From Ignelater luminosus (taxonomy: Eukaryota; Arthropoda; Insecta; Coleoptera; Elateridae): a DNA stretch of 64,000 bases. Position numbers and translations under genes: made by a program. This document shows, in pieces, positions 58,201 to 61,200 of the stretch (positions are counted from its first letter, which is position 1; each line of letters opens with the position of its first letter). Location of the stretch: NCBI GenBank assembly GCA_011009095.1, contig VTPC01000900.1, positions 73,114 through 137,113 of the forward strand. The letters run 5' to 3'. Under the pieces are notes generated by a model that was given only the letters and a program-made list of their open reading frames with translations, had not been told where the DNA came from and did not search any database.

Positions 58201-61200
58201 GGGCAGTTAACAAGCGGCAGAAGAGGGGAGGACAACAATTTTAAAGTAATCAGTTTGATCAAACGTGTTAGAAAACTCTTTTCTTAATTTTCTCGAAAAC
58301 TATGCGTTCTAGAGATATAAAACAAGAGTACTTTTCCTGTGTATCTTTTGTGACTCTTTTAGAATACCATATTTGTTTTTTAGAAACTCCACACAAATGT
58401 CTCTTTTAAGAAAAAATATTTGGCATCCCCTGTAGCGTCGCCCTCGCAGCATGTCTGGAGGCAGATAATTATTCAGCATCCACTATAACGTAAAATTATA
58501 AAATACCATTTTTTGGGAAAGTTGTAAAATGTTAATTTTTTGAAGCTTCGACATCATGAGACTTGTCTTTGCTTTGACGTAAGGAATGCGTTTTAGAATT
58601 TTTTCATGTATCCTCGAAACACCCTGTATATCAGTACATTTTACTTTATGACAAAAATGACATCAAGAACCCGCATGAAACTCTGACACTTATGTCGCGG
58701 AATTTTCAATGTAGTTTCCGTAATCAGGCGAATGACCATCATCTGAAGGAAAACACCCTGTATATTATTTGCAATGATTATTTCAAAAAATATTAAATTC
58801 TCAATACAAAAGACGAAGTTTTGGCACATAAAGGCGATATGTGTAGCCTAGGCACATTTTGACCTTGGCAATATTTTATTTAGAAAAAGTCCCAACAAGA
58901 TCGTTTTGGTTTTAACAAGAACAAAGGAGTCGAGTTTTGCTTTACCAACATGAGGGACAAATTTAGAAAGAACCTTATAATTAAAAACTATGTCATCAAC
59001 TACTATAAATATATTTACTATATTTAACCCCTCCAAGGTTTGAAGTGATAGTTGTAGTAATAAAAATTACTAATGCAGATATATTTTTAGAAATGAATAA
59101 AATTAGTCGTTATCTTATAAATTAGAAAATTTATATCAATGTTTCTTCTGTCCAAATAATATATGAACTAACACTTTATAAAATTCCTTTCCGTACTACT
59201 AAAAATAAAATCTAATCCTAGAAATTCTCTTCGATGCGTTGTCAAGATCTTTTTGTCGTTGTCAATTTTTCATTTGTTTTATTTCATTTTTCTATTATTC
59301 TGAAAAAAAGCACCTGCTTCCCCTGGAGCAGCATTCTTTTTTCTATCTTTCTTATTCCTATGGGTCCAATTCAACTAATCCGTGTCGGAAAGTTTAGGCA
59401 TTATCAATTTTTCATAGTTGTGCCATTGGTGATGGAGCAGATGAGTGCGTATCCGCGGTCATGGTGCGGGCAGACGGGCCCGGAGGCGAGAGGCTAATGG
59501 CCTCTGTAGCACCACAACAAAACGCCGTTCGTCCCCTGCCAACCGGGCCGTAAAGTCACTACAAGTTCGAACCTTGACAACCCATGCGATGTGCGATGTG
59601 TACTGCTGCACTTTACTCGAACTACTTTCTCCCCTAGCAAAATGACTTTCTAAAATCCTCTTTAAAGTGGCCTTAAGTAGGTTTTCTTCGACTTGGAAAG
59701 GAAGTTCTAGCTCTTGATTCGCTATTTTTTCCAGCATTTCACTTCTTAGAAATGCTAGAGGCTCTAGATTATTCTCGAGCTTCTACTTCGAAATCGTAAA
59801 GATTTTACTTTTAACAAAAAATATTTTTGTTTTAAAATAAACTTTAATTAGCGACTATCATGAAGTCATTTCTATAATTTTATTTTAAGTGATACAGCTT
59901 GACATTCTTCATTAAAATTTCATCGTTTAACCACAAACGTGTCTGTATTAAAAAATGAAACGAACACGAAGATTTCAGAATACAAGTCGATACCTACGTT
60001 ATTACTTTCTTTCTTCTGAGTGGAAGATCATTTTTTGTTCAAACAATAACTAATGCATTAGTAGATTGTTATCGTTAAAGTTTCTAAACTTCGATTTCTA
60101 TATAATTTATATTGATGTCCTAGGTACACGATTTTTTACCAATTCAAAATTGCACTTTTATCAGTATTTACGAATAAAGGCAATTCTGCTGCAACACTAA
60201 TAATTAACCACTACTTTATCATAAAGCACTTAAACTCTAACCTGCTTTAAACTCTTATACTAATCGCGTGTTAGGTCGTTGACATACGTTCGTAAACTCA
60301 ATTATGTATTTTGCACATTACCTGTAAGCACCTTCTGTCTAATATTTACAAACACAGCTCACACTCGCTATTCACTTTTGTATACAGAATTCATTTGGGC
60401 ATTCGCGAAAAAACTGAAAATTTTATCACCTGCATCCCAGGTGAAGGATTTTAATGTTACATTGTTTTTTTACAATTTATGGGATTTAAAATAAGGAACA
60501 CATAATAACAATATACAGATACTACTTATCATTATTTTTATCTTTTTCTTAATTAACACGTCATGCTTTATTTAAATAATCCTTAAAAATCTTACCCAGT
60601 GTGAATTAATCAGGAGTCCTACCATTAGCAGAATTTGTTTGACTTTCTGATAGCTGAATATACCTTGCTATAAAGAAACCTATCTAACAGAACATTACAA
60701 AGGAATATTATTATGGCCCCTTTACTTTGAAAACATCAAACGCTTTAGGAGGGGCTTCAACAAATATTTCTGTCGCTGGTTATTTATTTACGTACTTTTC
60801 TTTTGGGGTTGAGAAGATGCCTTCAAATATCTAAAAGGTTTTCGCTGTTAATTACAAACATAGGTACACATTAAAATGAAATTTAATCGTTGCTATTAAG
60901 CTTGTCTGTTAACTTTGTCTCATTTATCATAGTTCGTTCTGTCATTGATTTTTGAAAGAATCATTTAAGTTTTCAAGTTTCTCTAATTATTCTCGTAAGA
61001 AAATCAACTTTTCTAATAAACTAAAAACCTAGAGAAAGGAAGAAAATGATTGCTATAATTTTAACAGAGTAATCCCGTTTTATGTAATTTTGAAGTTTCA
61101 TAGCGGGGAATCTTAAGACTCGTCTTAAAAGACTTTTATTATAATAATAAACCTTTATATTAAAGTTTATAACTACCTTTACAAAGCAAGCTAATAAAAA

